From assembly GCA_024180945.1 (NCBI GenBank), contig JAKSGN010000022.1:1178001-1242000 (forward strand): 64,000 bases of DNA, read 5' to 3'. The stretch's first letter is position 1. Each line of letters begins with the position of its first letter. Below the pieces are notes generated by a model. That model had not been told where the DNA came from and ran no database searches. It saw only the letters and a list, made by a program, of their open reading frames with translations. Below are positions 1-11,669 of the stretch, one piece after another. The DNA is from Macrophomina tecta. Its lineage: Eukaryota > Ascomycota > Dothideomycetes > Botryosphaeriales > Botryosphaeriaceae. Made by a program: the position numbers and the translations under genes.

Positions 1-2640
1 GACAACGTAGGTGGCCGCGCCCTGAACAAGAAGACGACGGTCAACAACAACATGACGGTCGAAAATTGCGCCTCGGCCTGTGCTGGCTACAGCGTCTTTG
101 GTGTCGAGTATGGGCAGGAGTGCTACTGTGACGCCATCATCTCGGCTGCAAGCACGCAGAAGGCTGATACAGACTGCAATATGCTCTGCGCTGGCTCTGA
201 GCACGAGTATTGTGGCGCTGGAAACAGGCTTTCCGTGTACACGCTGAATGGTGTCTCGCCCAATGTCACCAACACGCAAACGGCAACTCAAGCTTCCTCC
301 ACCAGTGCAGTTGCGGTCGTTTCCAGCGGGGCGGCCACCACATCCACCAGCACCAGCTCTTCAGCAACGCCCTCCTCAGCAGCGTACTCGTTCATTGAGT
401 GCCACACCGATAAGGTTGCCGCAAGAACTCTTACTGGCAAAACTGTGGCCAACGCTTCCGTTACCGTCGAGCTCTGTGCTGCTTTCTGCACCGGTTTCAC
501 CTACTTCGGTCTCGAGTATGCGAATGAATGTTACTGCGGCAATACTCTGGCCACTGGCTCCAGTGCTGCAACAGACGGCCGGTGCTCCATGGCTTGTGCT
601 GGCAACTCGGCGGAAATCTGCGGTGGTCCCAACGGTCTCTCGCTGTATGCCTACAACCCAGTGAGCAGTTCCAGCAGCGTCTCAAGCGGCGCTGTCTCTT
701 CGTCTGCCGCGCCGTCTGCTACTTCCACGAACGCCGCCGGGGTGTCGAGTGTCGTCTCGTCCACTGCCGCCTCATCATCAAGCTCATCCACGCCAACGCC
801 AACCTCCATTCTCGACAGTTACCTGAACTTGGGCTGTGTTCAGGACAGCAACGTCGCGAACAGAGCTCTGAAGGGCGCTGCGTTCAACGCGCAGGACATG
901 ACGCTGGAACGATGCGCTGGCAACTGCTCTAGCTATGCTTACTTTGGTGTAGAGTACGGGGTCGAATGCTACTGCGGAAATGCGATTACGCCTGTCAACG
1001 CCACAGATGGTCGCTGTAATATGAAATGCGGAGGCAATGCAGCGCAGATATGCGGAGGTGGCTACGGGCTCAACCTCTACAAGTTCGCACCCCAGGCATC
1101 CTCGTCTGCTACAGCAGCCGGCTCAGCCACGTCGGTTGCCTCATCTACGGTGCCCTCGACAAGCACCACCAGTGCAACTCCCACGCCCACCGGTCCCGTA
1201 ATCGTTCAAACTGTTGGCAACTACAGCTACCTCGATTGCCACAGCGACAATACCACCGTCCGCACCCTCCAGGGTTTCGCCAAGTTCTCCGCGGATATGA
1301 CCGTCGAGCGCTGCGCAGGAAACTGTACTGGTTACACATACTTCGGCATCGAATACTCGCAGGAGTGTTACTGTTCAAACTCGCTTGCCTTCGGAAGCTC
1401 TGCAACCACTGATGGAAGGTGTAACATGAAGTGTGGGGGTAACCCCCTGGAGATTTGCGGTGGTCCGAATGGGCTGAGTCTCTACATGTACAATGCCACG
1501 CTCGCGGCGGGCACGGCAAGCTCAAGCTCTTCCGCTGTGCTTTCCAGCAGCAGCGTGCCGAGTGGCAGCGTACAACAGAGCTCCGCAAGTACTGGTGCAA
1601 GCTCTGGCGTTGCAGCTTCATCAGCCAGCCCATCTGCAGCGACTGCATCTCCCGGTTTGAGTTCTACGCCTGGATCTACGCCGGCCACGAGCACAGCGGC
1701 GTCATCAAGCCCTGCAATATCGAGTGTGGTCTCATCAGCAGCCACTTCATCTGCTGCAGCCTCTTCCTCTGCGGCTGCTTCGTCTGCCGCATCTTTGCCT
1801 GCAGCATCTTCAGCTCCGGCTGCCTCTTCCGCAACATCCTCTTCCATTGTGGCGTCTTCACTGGCTTCTCTGTCTAGCGCTGCTGCCTCTGCCGCTTCTT
1901 CGGCTGCGTCGTCATCTTCTGCAGTCTCTGCATCGTCGAGCACTGCTCCCTCCGCTTCCGCCACGCCCTCCTCCTCGCCATGGGCCTATGTAGGGTGCGC
2001 GAACGACACCACCACCGGCCGTGCACTCTCTGCCGCTGCCACAACCAACAAGACGGGCATGACGGTCGAGTACTGCCAGGACTACTGCATGACCAAGAAC
2101 ATGCCCCTCGCCGGCGTGGAATACGGAAGTGAATGCTACTGTGGCATGTCCCTCGGCTTCAACTCCTCCACCGGATTCACTGGCTGCAGCATGACTTGCG
2201 CGGGGAACAGCAGTCAGACATGCGGCGGGCCCAGCAGACTCAACGTCTACAATTACACGCTGTACATTCCCCCGGCCATTGTGCCGAGGGTGCAGGATTT
2301 CACCTACCAGGGCTGCTACCCCGACAACGTGGGTGGCCGCACCCTCGGCGCCTACTCATTCGCAAACACGACCGCTATGACCGCGGAGATGTGCGTGGCC
2401 AGCTGCGGTGGTCGGGGGTACGCCTACGCGGGACTGGAGTACGCGAGCGAGTGTTGGTGCGCAAACAAGCTCGCCGCGGGGGTCACTGCCGTGAATGATG
2501 ATACTTGCAGAAGAAATCTCTGCCCAGGGAACAAGAGAGAGTACTGTGGGCCTGGCAATTATCTGATCGTGTATCAGAACCAGACCTCGACGACCACTGC
2601 CTCATCACGCTTGCGCCGGTTTGTCGAAGAGTGGATTTGA
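1..2640 (+). CDS. WSC-domain cell-surface protein, 5' end outside window
   Basis: The reading frame is open from base 1, so the start lies upstream; 879 residues are visible. Six WSC domains (a carbohydrate-binding, cysteine-rich fungal surface module) are seen: about residues 1-82 (partial), 129-219, 274-361, 408-497, 661-751 and 767-859. Each has the C-x-D-N/T...R-x-L opening, the GxEYxxECYCG core and the CxGGPxxLxxY close. They are joined by Ser/Thr/Ala/Pro-rich linkers, the longest about 160 residues (497-660), which are probably heavily O-mannosylated. No transmembrane segment or GPI signal is visible at the C-terminus, which ends in a short basic/acidic tail, so it is probably secreted or wall-bound. 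WSC proteins are known as wall-stress sensors or as accessory modules of oxidases and glycosidases; no catalytic domain is visible here, though one could lie upstream. Confidence 0.93.
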   Translation, partial: DNVGGRALNKKTTVNNNMTVENCASACAGYSVFGVEYGQECYCDAIISAASTQKADTDCNMLCAGSEHEYCGAGNRLSVYTLNGVSPNVTNTQTATQASSTSAVAVVSSGAATTSTSTSSSATPSSAAYSFIECHTDKVAARTLTGKTVANASVTVELCAAFCTGFTYFGLEYANECYCGNTLATGSSAATDGRCSMACAGNSAEICGGPNGLSLYAYNPVSSSSSVSSGAVSSSAAPSATSTNAAGVSSVVSSTAASSSSSSTPTPTSILDSYLNLGCVQDSNVANRALKGAAFNAQDMTLERCAGNCSSYAYFGVEYGVECYCGNAITPVNATDGRCNMKCGGNAAQICGGGYGLNLYKFAPQASSSATAAGSATSVASSTVPSTSTTSATPTPTGPVIVQTVGNYSYLDCHSDNTTVRTLQGFAKFSADMTVERCAGNCTGYTYFGIEYSQECYCSNSLAFGSSATTDGRCNMKCGGNPLEICGGPNGLSLYMYNATLAAGTASSSSSAVLSSSSVPSGSVQQSSASTGASSGVAASSASPSAATASPGLSSTPGSTPATSTAASSSPAISSVVSSAATSSAAASSSAAASSAASLPAASSAPAASSATSSSIVASSLASLSSAAASAASSAASSSSAVSASSSTAPSASATPSSSPWAYVGCANDTTTGRALSAAATTNKTGMTVEYCQDYCMTKNMPLAGVEYGSECYCGMSLGFNSSTGFTGCSMTCAGNSSQTCGGPSRLNVYNYTLYIPPAIVPRVQDFTYQGCYPDNVGGRTLGAYSFANTTAMTAEMCVASCGGRGYAYAGLEYASECWCANKLAAGVTAVNDDTCRRNLCPGNKREYCGPGNYLIVYQNQTSTTTASSRLRRFVEEWI

Positions 2641-3634
2641 GGTAGTGCGGGATGTTGTCTTCTTCTTAATTTGAGATAGTCATGATGGTAATTTTATATG
2701 GTGTTTAATTTAGTAGAACAAAAACTACTTGCGGTCCTTGCATCATGATTTGTGATGAATTTCATATCAAAAGAGGCCTGCTTATACCAACCTCCTGCAT
2801 CTGCTCTGAGCCTTACTCAACTTTGAGGGAGTTTGTCAAGACACTCAGGAATTTTAAAGCATATATATAGCTGCGAGCAACAGAAGACGCGACACTTGGT
2901 TAACCTTGCTTGAATTAGGTACGTTCGACCGACGAGGGTCTACTCGCATCTGCCACATCACAATTTCTACCAATCGCTAATGCTGATGTGAGTGAACGAT
3001 TCAGTTCTCATGGCCGTAGACTACAGAGTCGGGCACCAACCGATCTTTAAATCTGCGACAGTAGACCCACTGTTCTCTCACCGGAACTGACTTACGCCTG
3101 CCATGCACCCGCAACCCAAGGAAAAGTATCCACCTGCTTTTCATTCTCCGAGGTTTGTCTGAGAAATCAACCTCGCTCAGTCCATGTCATTGGAAAGCCG
3201 TGTGTACTGGCAGTCTCAGTGGGACGGGAGAGTACATGTCAAGTCGATGCTTTCCCTCACATGAACAACGTCGATCGCGCAAGATAGGTCGAAGAATGTC
3301 AAGGCAGTTGGAAGATCTCAATTGCGGGACGCGCCCGCAGTTTGCTGTATCGGGTGGAAGGTAGTGCTATTGTAAGCAATCCCAGCTTGAAAGACGGGAA
3401 AGAAGCTTTCGCTCGCGGCGCAAATTCCCACGCTTGCTTCCTCTCTCGACGGCTGCCGGTCCGCGCGTCATCTCCGTGACGAATCATGGATTCAAGAGTC
3501 CGCGGAACACGAGAAATAAGATTTTCTTTTTGTCAAGCGCTTTGCGTCTGGCAGATGAGTAGTTGTAAGGCTGCACGACCGAGATATGAGAACAAGAGTC
3601 TCTGCGGCCCTCTACCTCTTCAAAACACCACGAA
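2641..3634. other. intergenic, no gene recognised
   Basis: About 1 kb between the WSC gene and the M13 relic. The first 250 bases are AT-rich, fitting a 3' UTR. Short open frames here (e.g. 3155-3364) show no family resemblance. Confidence 0.6.
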
Positions 3635-6240
3635 ATGAGTACGACTTCAGCGGATCATGAGGCATTACTGACGCGGCCAGGGTAGCTTATGCGGCTCTTT
3701 CGCAGCAACTTCTCTCAAGGTCATTGTCCTGTTGACGTTCGCCGCCAGTTTATGCCTCACCGCGGCGCGTGAGTTTCACTTCGGATTTTCATGATCGATA
3801 CGCTGATGACCAAAAAGGGAACTATGGTGTCGCAGGTACAAGGCGTACTTTTGATGCAGATGTCGCGGACATTCTGAAGAGGAACCCCAAAGTTGAGGGA
3901 TCTACTGAAGGGCAAGACGACAATTTATGCGCGACGAGGGCATGCCACGACTATGCCAAGTTCCTGAAAAGCACTCTAGCGAAAAACTACGCGCAGATCG
4001 ATCCGTGCACTGATTTCGCCACGTGGGCCTGTGGGGGCTGGGAGGAGGCACATCAGCTTGGCCCAGCCGAGTCTCGTATGATCGCCTTGGGCTCCCCGCT
4101 AAATCTGACTATGAGCTGGTCGGGCCCAGAAATCAGTACTCTATCAGATATGCAGAAAGAGAACGACGACATTCTGCATCAGTCGCTCTCGAAAAGCCGT
4201 ACCAAGGCAAAGATTATCAAGATATCGGCCCGTATACAGGGATGAATGCCACCAAAGACAGAGAAAATTTCCAGAAGATGAAAGATGAATAGGATGCCTG
4301 CATGGATCAAGACGCACTCAGAAGAGTTGGCCCGAAACCGCTGGCGGACCTAGTCTCCAGGCTGCCCGACCTGAGTACTTTCGACACCAAAAGACGGGCT
4401 GACTGATGCTATCATTTTGGATTTGAAGTATGCTGGCGTGGCGGGACTGTTGACGGTCCGGGCTGGTGTGAGTTGTGCTCTACAAATAGTAGGTTCGATG
4501 CTGACTAGCCGCCGTTGATCAAGTTGATGCTGAGCATCCTGAGAGAGCAGCCGTTTCTATTAGCACAGGCGAATACATGTTGGATAGTCACGAATATTAT
4601 GACGACGAGGATACCGTGAAGAACTACACCACAGCGATTCCTAGAATGTTTGCTCAATTTCTGGGCAGCCATGCCGAGGACTATCACGGCACAGCGAAGA
4701 ACGTCATCGACCTCGAAGCTGGAATCGCACGAACAGATCCCCCTCCAGACACGAAATGGAGCGCCACTGTACGCAAATCCACTCATGCCTTCTAGAACGG
4801 CGTTGGACTGATGTTGATTGGAAATAGTACAGCTACAACCCGATTCCACTGGCGGAAGCCGACAGGCTTGTTCCAAACGTCACAAAGGTGATCAGCGCAT
4901 CAGCGCCTGAGGGTTACAAGACAGACACTGTCATCAACTCTGCTCCCGACTTCTTTCCAAAGCTTGCAGGCATCGTCAACAAGACGAGCGCGGAGGTAGT
5001 CCATGCCTACTTGCAGTTGCAGCTCACTCAGAGACTGGCGTACCGCGTACACGAGGATTATCGCAAACCGCTACTCCTGTTCAGAAACTGGCTTAGTGGC
5101 TACGAGAAAATGCTACGGATGAGCGGTGGAAGACATGCTTGGGCGAGGTTGATACAGACCTTCCGTGGATCATGAGCTCTTTCTTCATCCCGTACCGAAT
5201 CAATGACAAGGCCAAGGAACTTGGCGAGGAGATGACGCAGGAGCTAAAAGACGGCCTTATGAGCCGATTTGACGCTAAGTATGACACGATGCGGCATGAA
5301 GTAAGGGAAAAGGCGAAAAAGAAAGGTAAGATAATAAATTCCAGACGCCCCGACCGTTACAGTGCAGCTATTAATGCTTCTAATCTCAGTAGCTAACATG
5401 ATCATGATGATAGGGTATCCGACCAGGGATCCTGGTATCCTTGATCCGACAGTGCTATTACTATACTATTCGACCGCCATAGTCCGTAGAGATAGCTATT
5501 GGGACAATGGGATCGTATGGAACGGCTTCTATACCGCTCTCTACTGGAACCGGCTATCAACGCCACGAAGTCGCTATGAGTGGGACGATAACGAGTCCGT
5601 GAAAACAGTGGGTCTTACAGCGTCTCCTGAACAGCATCAGGCGTTTCACTGATAAGTGAACAGATGACGGCTTACATGATGCCGTGGGAGAGCAGACTGG
5701 TCATTCCAGCTGGCACTATGCAGTTTCCTTGGTTCGATGCGAGACTTCCTGACCACATCAACTACGGTGGCCTCGCGGGCGCCAGCATAGGCCACGAGAT
5801 GACGCACCATTTCGATACGGAAGGCCGCGAGTTTGCCAAGCATGGCGCCTACAGCAATTGGTGGGACGAAGAGACGCGGGCCAGCTTCGATAAAAAGGCC
5901 CAGTGCATCATTGACCAGTTTTCGAACTACACGGTCCCGGGACTGGACGGTGACGTCATCCATGTCAATGGCCAGCAGACGCTGACAGAGAATATTGCCG
6001 ATACGGGAGGTCTTTCTTTAGGTTTCGAGTCATGGCAGAGGCGAGCACGCAGCAGTAAGGGCAACAACAAGCTGCTGCCGGGTATGGAAGAGTTTACGCC
6101 GGAGCAGCTCTGATTTATCGCATATGCCTCGAATTATTGCTCAAAGGTGCGGCCCGAGCTGTGGTGGAAAGGACGCCCCATTGCCTGTAAGAGAGACATG
6201 ACAAGGTCGTGGTGATCAGACCTCCCTCCCACTATATCAA
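3635..6240 (+). pseudogene. decayed M13 (neprilysin-like) zinc metallopeptidase
   Basis: M13 peptidases are membrane-anchored or secreted zinc endopeptidases of about 700-800 residues. Pieces of the fold occur in order: a short cytosolic start at 3635, a hydrophobic anchor (about 3720-3765), the cysteine-rich DPCxDFATWACGGWE segment (about 3990-4050), the IGYPTRDPGILDP region (5414-5450), the VIPAGTMQFP segment, the zinc site HEMTH (about 5799-5813) and ENIADTGGL (about 5990-6015). The frame is broken repeatedly: a frameshift near 4180, an in-frame TAG at 4290-4292, a frameshift near 5130, and TGA at 6111-6113 inside the conserved C-terminal TPEQLFF motif, followed by further degraded C-terminal sequence to about 6240. 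Believable introns remain (about 3771-3819 and 4769-4827). Catalytic residues survive, so decay is probably recent; RNA editing or wrong introns cannot rescue all the breaks. Confidence 0.75.
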
Positions 6241-6579
6241 GAATGCATTTCGGTTACATGTCTCGTAGCTTTTTGTCCGACAGAATATGTATAAATGTCT
6301 TTTTAATTTTTTTTTTTTCATGTGACCCTAAGAGGTCTCTAGATAACTGGACCGCTATTATCTAAACCCAAAAGTCCGTCTGTTCATCGACAAAGCGACT
6401 TCGTTGACCTTATTCATCTCGCATGATGGCAGGGCAAAGATTGAAATGCAGGGCCAGGAAGGAGTGGGTCTGCGCATGCTGCAAAATTCACGAGGCGTCC
6501 AAAGTTGGCAGTGCATGGAGCACACCCAAACCGCGGGGGTGCCTGATCAACGTGAGAGGTGAATCTCTCTCAGCTGCGG
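6241..6579. other. intergenic 3' ends
   Basis: Convergent 3' flanks of the M13 relic and the acyltransferase, with a T tract at about 6308-6319. Nothing else seen. Confidence 0.5.
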
Positions 6580-8022
6580 TCATCCGCTACAGAACCGTCT
6601 CCATTCCGGATCCGTCTCCAAGATATCCCACACAGGTGCGCTCAAAGCTAGATATAGGTCAAGTTGATCGCCACCACCGTCTTCTCCTCCCGTGGGCATG
6701 AGATAGCCGAGGCCATCCACCAGCGATATTGGCGTGAAGGGCGGAGCCACCAGTGCGGGCGGTAGTGCGTCAAACGCGGTGCTGGCATACATGTCGAATT
6801 TGTTCCACGCGCTGATCATGGTGCTGCCGCTCCGCGCGTCAAAGCCCCACGTGATGCGGCGAACGTCCGGCTGTGCCGCAATCCAGCGCGCGGTCTTCTC
6901 TGCGTCCTGTGGAGTAACGGAGCGCGTGAGGCGGTGGATGGTGGTTGCTATGCGCCAGAGTGGTGCGTTTGTGAGAGCTTCGTGGGAGAGGGAGGTGTAT
7001 GGAGTCATGATGCAGTTGAAGGGCGAGGTTGGCGGCACGCCGAGGCGGGCGCGGTAGTTGACGGAGGTGAGGAAATCGCGGGAAAGACCGAGTGGGGACC
7101 GTCCTTCCTGGAGAAGCAGGCGAGTGCGGGCGCGGTAGATACGCTGCCAGAGGTGCGCCGAGAGAGCGTCGAAGGTCGAGACCCAAGAGTTGCCCTCCGG
7201 CTCAGTTGCTTGCGCTTTGAGGGCAGAGAGGGCGCTGCTCGAAAAGCGTAGCACGCGGCCAGTGACTGGAGGTGGAGGCGGTGCATCTGTGCTGGGATTT
7301 GTGGCGAGGTCGCGAATGATGTCTTCGGCTCTAGCAGAGTGAAGTGGCGGGTTGAACTGTAGCGCCGCGTGCCGGTCTTCCTCTGTCATGTCTTCCAACA
7401 GCTCAGCGAGGCAAGGACGGATGTGAGGTGGCTTTGCCAGCGTTCCCGTCCGATAGACTTCTGCTAGGTCGCGCATCAGCCGGAAGAAGCCATCCGCGTC
7501 GAAGACAGTGTGAAGAGCTCGAACGCCGAGAGCGACACTTCCGCAGGCGAAGCGAGTGTGCTGGATGGTGAGAATGGGGTCCCGGCAGATAGCCTCGAAC
7601 GACGGCTCGAATGGTGCGAGGAGGGCGTTTCCGCCGTCCGGAAGATCCGACAATTGGATCCTGCCCGACGCCGACGGAGTTGAACTCAGTGGAGATGCAC
7701 AGCGTGCCTCGTAGATGTCGACTCCGGCGTTGAGACGGCTGATTTCGCGGACGCCATTTCTGTCGCGTATGTGCAGGCGGCCTGCCGCATGAGGGTAATA
7801 GTCCAGCAAGACCGACGTTGCGCTTTTCAACCTGTCCAGCGGAATGATGTCGCTGCCATGATCCGGTGCTCGGTACACGAAGACGACAGCAACAGGCACG
7901 GTGGGGAATACGAGCTGATCCAAAGGCCCCAGACTGTTCGAGGGGCCCAGCTGGGACAGGGATGCGTGATTGGCAGAGCGCACTGTATGTGTGGATGTGG
8001 TGACGATTGGCTGCGCACTCAT
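6580..8022 (-). CDS. BAHD-type acyltransferase (transferase family PF02458)
   Basis: Single exon, 480 residues, the usual length for fungal members of this family, which move acyl groups from CoA thioesters to hydroxyls or amines of metabolites. The catalytic HxxxD motif is HTVFD (H171, D175, followed by ADGF). A region resembling the structural DFGWG motif lies near the C-terminus in a diverged form (NKFDMYASTAFDAL). The N-terminus starts with a short Ser/Thr stretch and a typical LSQLGPSN...LDQL segment, supporting the start at 8022. No signal peptide, so probably cytosolic. A TATAAAATA box lies about 175 bases upstream on the same strand. Closest known roles are trichothecene O-acetyltransferases and related metabolite acyltransferases; the substrate cannot be told from sequence. 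Confidence 0.88.
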   Translation of the reverse strand: MSAQPIVTTSTHTVRSANHASLSQLGPSNSLGPLDQLVFPTVPVAVVFVYRAPDHGSDIIPLDRLKSATSVLLDYYPHAAGRLHIRDRNGVREISRLNAGVDIYEARCASPLSSTPSASGRIQLSDLPDGGNALLAPFEPSFEAICRDPILTIQHTRFACGSVALGVRALHTVFDADGFFRLMRDLAEVYRTGTLAKPPHIRPCLAELLEDMTEEDRHAALQFNPPLHSARAEDIIRDLATNPSTDAPPPPPVTGRVLRFSSSALSALKAQATEPEGNSWVSTFDALSAHLWQRIYRARTRLLLQEGRSPLGLSRDFLTSVNYRARLGVPPTSPFNCIMTPYTSLSHEALTNAPLWRIATTIHRLTRSVTPQDAEKTARWIAAQPDVRRITWGFDARSGSTMISAWNKFDMYASTAFDALPPALVAPPFTPISLVDGLGYLMPTGGEDGGGDQLDLYLALSAPVWDILETDPEWRRFCSG

Positions 8023-8194
8023 GGCGAAATCCTGCTTGCGATTCGTCGATGGGCTCGCGGGGGTGGAGCGCCAAGGAGTCGGACCGTGCCGGTTGAGCGA
8101 GAAAAAACGTTGAACCGCAGCGGCAGAGATTCTGGGGGAAGCGGCGCTGGATGCAAGAGTGCGGAAACGAATGTGAAGTGATACATGGCCCCTC

Positions 8195-8203
8195 TATTTT
8201 ATA
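8195..8203 (-). promoter_or_regulatory. TATA box of the acyltransferase gene
   Basis: TATAAAATA on the minus strand, about 173 bases before the ATG at 8022. Confidence 0.45.
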
Positions 8204-8776
8204 CTTGAACGCCGTGCTTCTGCTAAAACAATGATTTACACAGACCGACTCAGCCGCGAAGCATAGTGTTTCCATCTTCGCTGCGATGATTCATCCTGAG
8301 CGAGTCCGAGCTAGCCGGTTGTGGCGTCGGGCTACGTCCCAGGGGGCGCGCATCTGGCCGCTCGCACGACTCCTGTCTCTCCGCCTTCCGTCTCCGGAAT
8401 CTCACCCGCGTAAGTGCGCGCCATCCCGAAATGGAGGCTTAAAAATAGAATTCCTCTCGATGCAGCTGGTGTGGTCGTAATCGTAGGTAACAGAAATGAA
8501 AACAGGAGTACTCCGGGTAATTGCTTCGCGCCGTCGGCAGTGCGGCCGCTCCTCTGACCCCACCGCGACATCTACACATTACGGGCGCGACGATTTGTCG
8601 TGACATGATGCCTCGTGCTCTTCCACAAATTCAATCAAGGCCTGCCCTCCTCCGCGTGCAACATCGGCTTCGACGGCTCGAGCGAACTTCGCGACGATGC
8701 GCCAAAAGGATCTGCATCACCCGCCGCGCATGTCAGCTGATTGTCCGGAGCTGGGGGGTGTTCGCCCCAGCCAGGG

Positions 8777-10806
8777 CTACTTACGTCCGTTGCGGGCGGT
8801 GTACGCCAAATCATTCAGCTCTTCGCCACCGAGCTGGTCCCTGGATTTCATGAACGAGCCGCGATCGTCCTGGACGGGTTGGTATCGCTTGTCCGGGTTC
8901 TTGGAGACGATGGCGATGTAGGTTGCAGAGAGCACGATGATGAGGAGGACAAGTGCCGCGACAGCGTTGAAGAAGAAAAACACAAGGCCGCAGACGCCGG
9001 TGGCAAGGCCCTTCGCCCGTTAGTGCGAGCCATTAGCAGCAGGCGAGATGCACTTACCGGCTGATTAAAGACCTCCGTGAATATCAACAGGAGGATCGAA
9101 CTGATGAAATTGATAACAGCAACGAAAATATTGACGACGTTGGTCTTCGTGTCCATGTACGGACGCATGATGGCGAGAGTGACGAGAAGCGCCAGGTCGA
9201 GGATGAAGAAGGCGAAGCCTTGGGCGGTGCCGCTGCTCTGCGCGAACGCGACGAAAAGTGCCTTCACGAAGACAAAGACAAGCAGCGGGAGGGTGAAGTA
9301 GTAGCAGGCCGTCTTAAACTGCAGGTACAGAGCGCCCCATTGGGTGAGGAAGACCGGGTTCGAGAACAGCAGGTAGCCAGGGGTCTTGTGCTCTCGGCTC
9401 GAGCGCTTGGCCTTGAGGATTACCCTCACGCACGACCGGCCAAGAATGACAATGGAGGCAAGCAGTGTCATGACGGCAACAACGATCTCCGCAGCCGAGT
9501 CGCGCGACGTGAGCTCCCAGCAGCAGACGACGGCGAGCAGAGGGAACGTGATGAGACCCTGACTAAAGTCAACGAAGAGCACGCACGGCTAGCTTGACGA
9601 CACTTACGATGCGGATGATTATGCCCTTGAAGACCGCCCGCCATTTTTCGCGGAATTCGCGGAGCTTGTTGTTCTGAAGCCGGCCCGTCTTCTCCAGAAC
9701 CTCCACCATCAGCTTGAACAAGACAGCACAGCCAATGACGACAATGGAGAAGAGGACGAAGAAGATGTAGGCGGTGGCGAAGATGTTGGTGGTTTCAATG
9801 CCCGCCCGGAATCCCACTCGCTCGATGCCCCGCACGACAGTGACCTGCGAGCCCGTCGAGGAGGATCCTTCGTCAGCGCGTTTGGAGAGCCGGCTGGCGA
9901 GGTCGATTGCTCTCTTGATCAACTTTTTCTCGACCTGGACCGAAGTGTTCATCACGCTGGACACGATGGTGGACGGCGTGCCGCCGGTGGAACGTTGATA
10001 CCAGGTCGCCAGTTTTTGCAGCGATTTAAGCTTAATGATACCCATGCTCCATTGGAAGTTTTGGGTCCACGAGTCCACGATGGGCGGAAGGTTGACGGCC
10101 GTCATTCCAATGTACGCCTGGTTCTGGAAGTAGCCGAACAGCGACAGGGTGTACGAGGCAACATGGGCTGCAGTGTTAGAATGGCCCAGACTGGAGGCAA
10201 CGGCAGAGGCAATCAAGGCAAGCAGGACGATGACTGCGGTCGTCCAGCCGACGGCATGCTGGTACACGGTCTTGCCGTTAAGCAGGTCAGCCTCGACGCA
10301 AGCCCGTGCCGCGCCCGAGTTTGCGTCCTTGATGTAAATCTGCACGCGGGCGTCGAGGTCAGGCACGGCGTAGGCGATGCCTGAGAACACTTTAATACTT
10401 CGGTCGTGGTGGTGGCCAAGGTGCGGGACTCACCGGGAATGTCGTTGACAACATCTTGGTCGAGGACGAGGTTCGACTCAATGTTAATCTGGCCAGTGTT
10501 CATGGGACACAGCTGCCGGAGATCGCCTTGGGCACACGGGTCGAGGTTCCTCTGCAAGATGCGCTTGCCATAGGCATACAAGTCAAGCTCGGCGGTAACA
10601 TTGCCCGATATGTCCGAAACGCCGACGATGTTGAACGTGAGCGTCCGGTTGTTCGGGGTGAAGACGACGTTGAAGAGCGTGGCCGACAGACTCGAGTTGG
10701 CCATGCACGGGTTCAGCGAGTCCGACTGGATGAGCCGCTCGGCGCGCAGGCATCGCGAAAAGACGGTGAGGAGGAGCGCTGCGAGCGCCCACGGCCTGGG
10801 AAGCAT
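8777..10806 (-). CDS. Flc/TRP-like membrane protein (ML-like domain plus TRP-like channel domain)
   Basis: Four exons: 10434-10806, 9608-10380, 9058-9558 and 8777-9010, with introns of 53, 49 and 47 bp; the joined frame gives 626 residues. The chosen ATG (10806) begins a clear signal peptide (MLPRPWALAALLLTVFSRC); an in-frame ATG at 10911 would bury it. After it comes an ML-like lipid-binding lumenal domain with paired cysteines (about residues 25-150), then about nine hydrophobic segments of the TRP-like domain, and a short acidic/basic cytosolic tail. This is the flavin carrier (Flc1/2/3) and fission-yeast Trp663/Pkd2 family, which acts in ER or plasma membrane in FAD transport into the ER, wall maintenance and calcium signalling. 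Housekeeping-like gene with no sign of transfer. Confidence 0.9.
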
Positions 10807-11669
10807 GGCGGCGGCAGTCGATGGAGAGGGACGAAACCGAGCGGGAGGGGAGGCAAGTGGATATGGCGCTCGCGGGAGAGAAATCGGGCCCAGGCGGACC
10901 TCCGTGGCCAATTAGCGTATTCTGGACGCCTGCCCTCGTATTCCGCGATGAGGCGGCCGCTAAACCTGTCCCGGCGGACGTGGACGAGTGCCAGTGGCCA
11001 GAGTTGCGCCGGCGGGCGAGCACAGCCTCCCTGGCCCCAGCCCCCCGGCTTAGCCACCTCCGTCACTGTGCAAACAATCCCGCTCGCTCGCTCGCTTGGT
11101 CCGCCGAGCCGCATCCGCTGCGCATTTTCGTGTGCAATCGGGCCTACGAGGCGCACTTGTGGCCCTATAAGGCGCATCGCTGCCCCGCCATGTTTTCAGC
11201 AGTGGTGAAACCGCATTCCGGTCGCCCAACGAACCGAGCCCGCGGTCTCGGGCCCCGCCATTGAGACAGCAGTATGGGGACCGTGGGATGCGCCGATTCT
11301 GCGGACGACTTCTGCTTTCGAGCATCGTCCCGAGAGGGGCGTGGCCGGCGTGGAAAGAGAACCCGAGGAATGCGCCACGCTGGAGCGACAACTGCTGATG
11401 TGAACGGGATGGCTCTTCCTCTCCTCTGATCCTGTTTCCTCGATGACCATGAAGTCGGACCTCCACGAAGCCCGGGCCCTGACCGGATTCAAGCGGACAC
11501 GCGTCCGACCTAGTCTTGGACGTTCGCCTCATTGCCCAATCATGAAGATCTCGCAAAATCACCTTGGACAATAGCGCGCGGGTGATGTCCGCACGCGCTA
11601 TGAATAGATTCGGTCCTGACGAATAGAGCGGGCAGGCTAAGCCAACCCTCTGTCTTGTTCTTCTTCTCT
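10807..11669. other. intergenic, promoter side of the Flc-like gene
   Basis: GC-rich 860 bp between the Flc-like start and the 3' end of the dehydrogenase. Open frames on both strands are compositional; no motif recognised. Confidence 0.5.

Noticed and set aside
1482..1964. Minus-strand Ala/Glu/Asp-rich frame of 160 codons
   Set aside because: It is the antisense of the Ser/Ala-rich linker of the WSC protein; its composition is dictated by the repeats on the other strand.
10456..11208. Plus-strand frame of 250 codons
   Set aside because: Antisense to the first exon and promoter of the Flc-like gene; Arg/Gly-rich with no domain.
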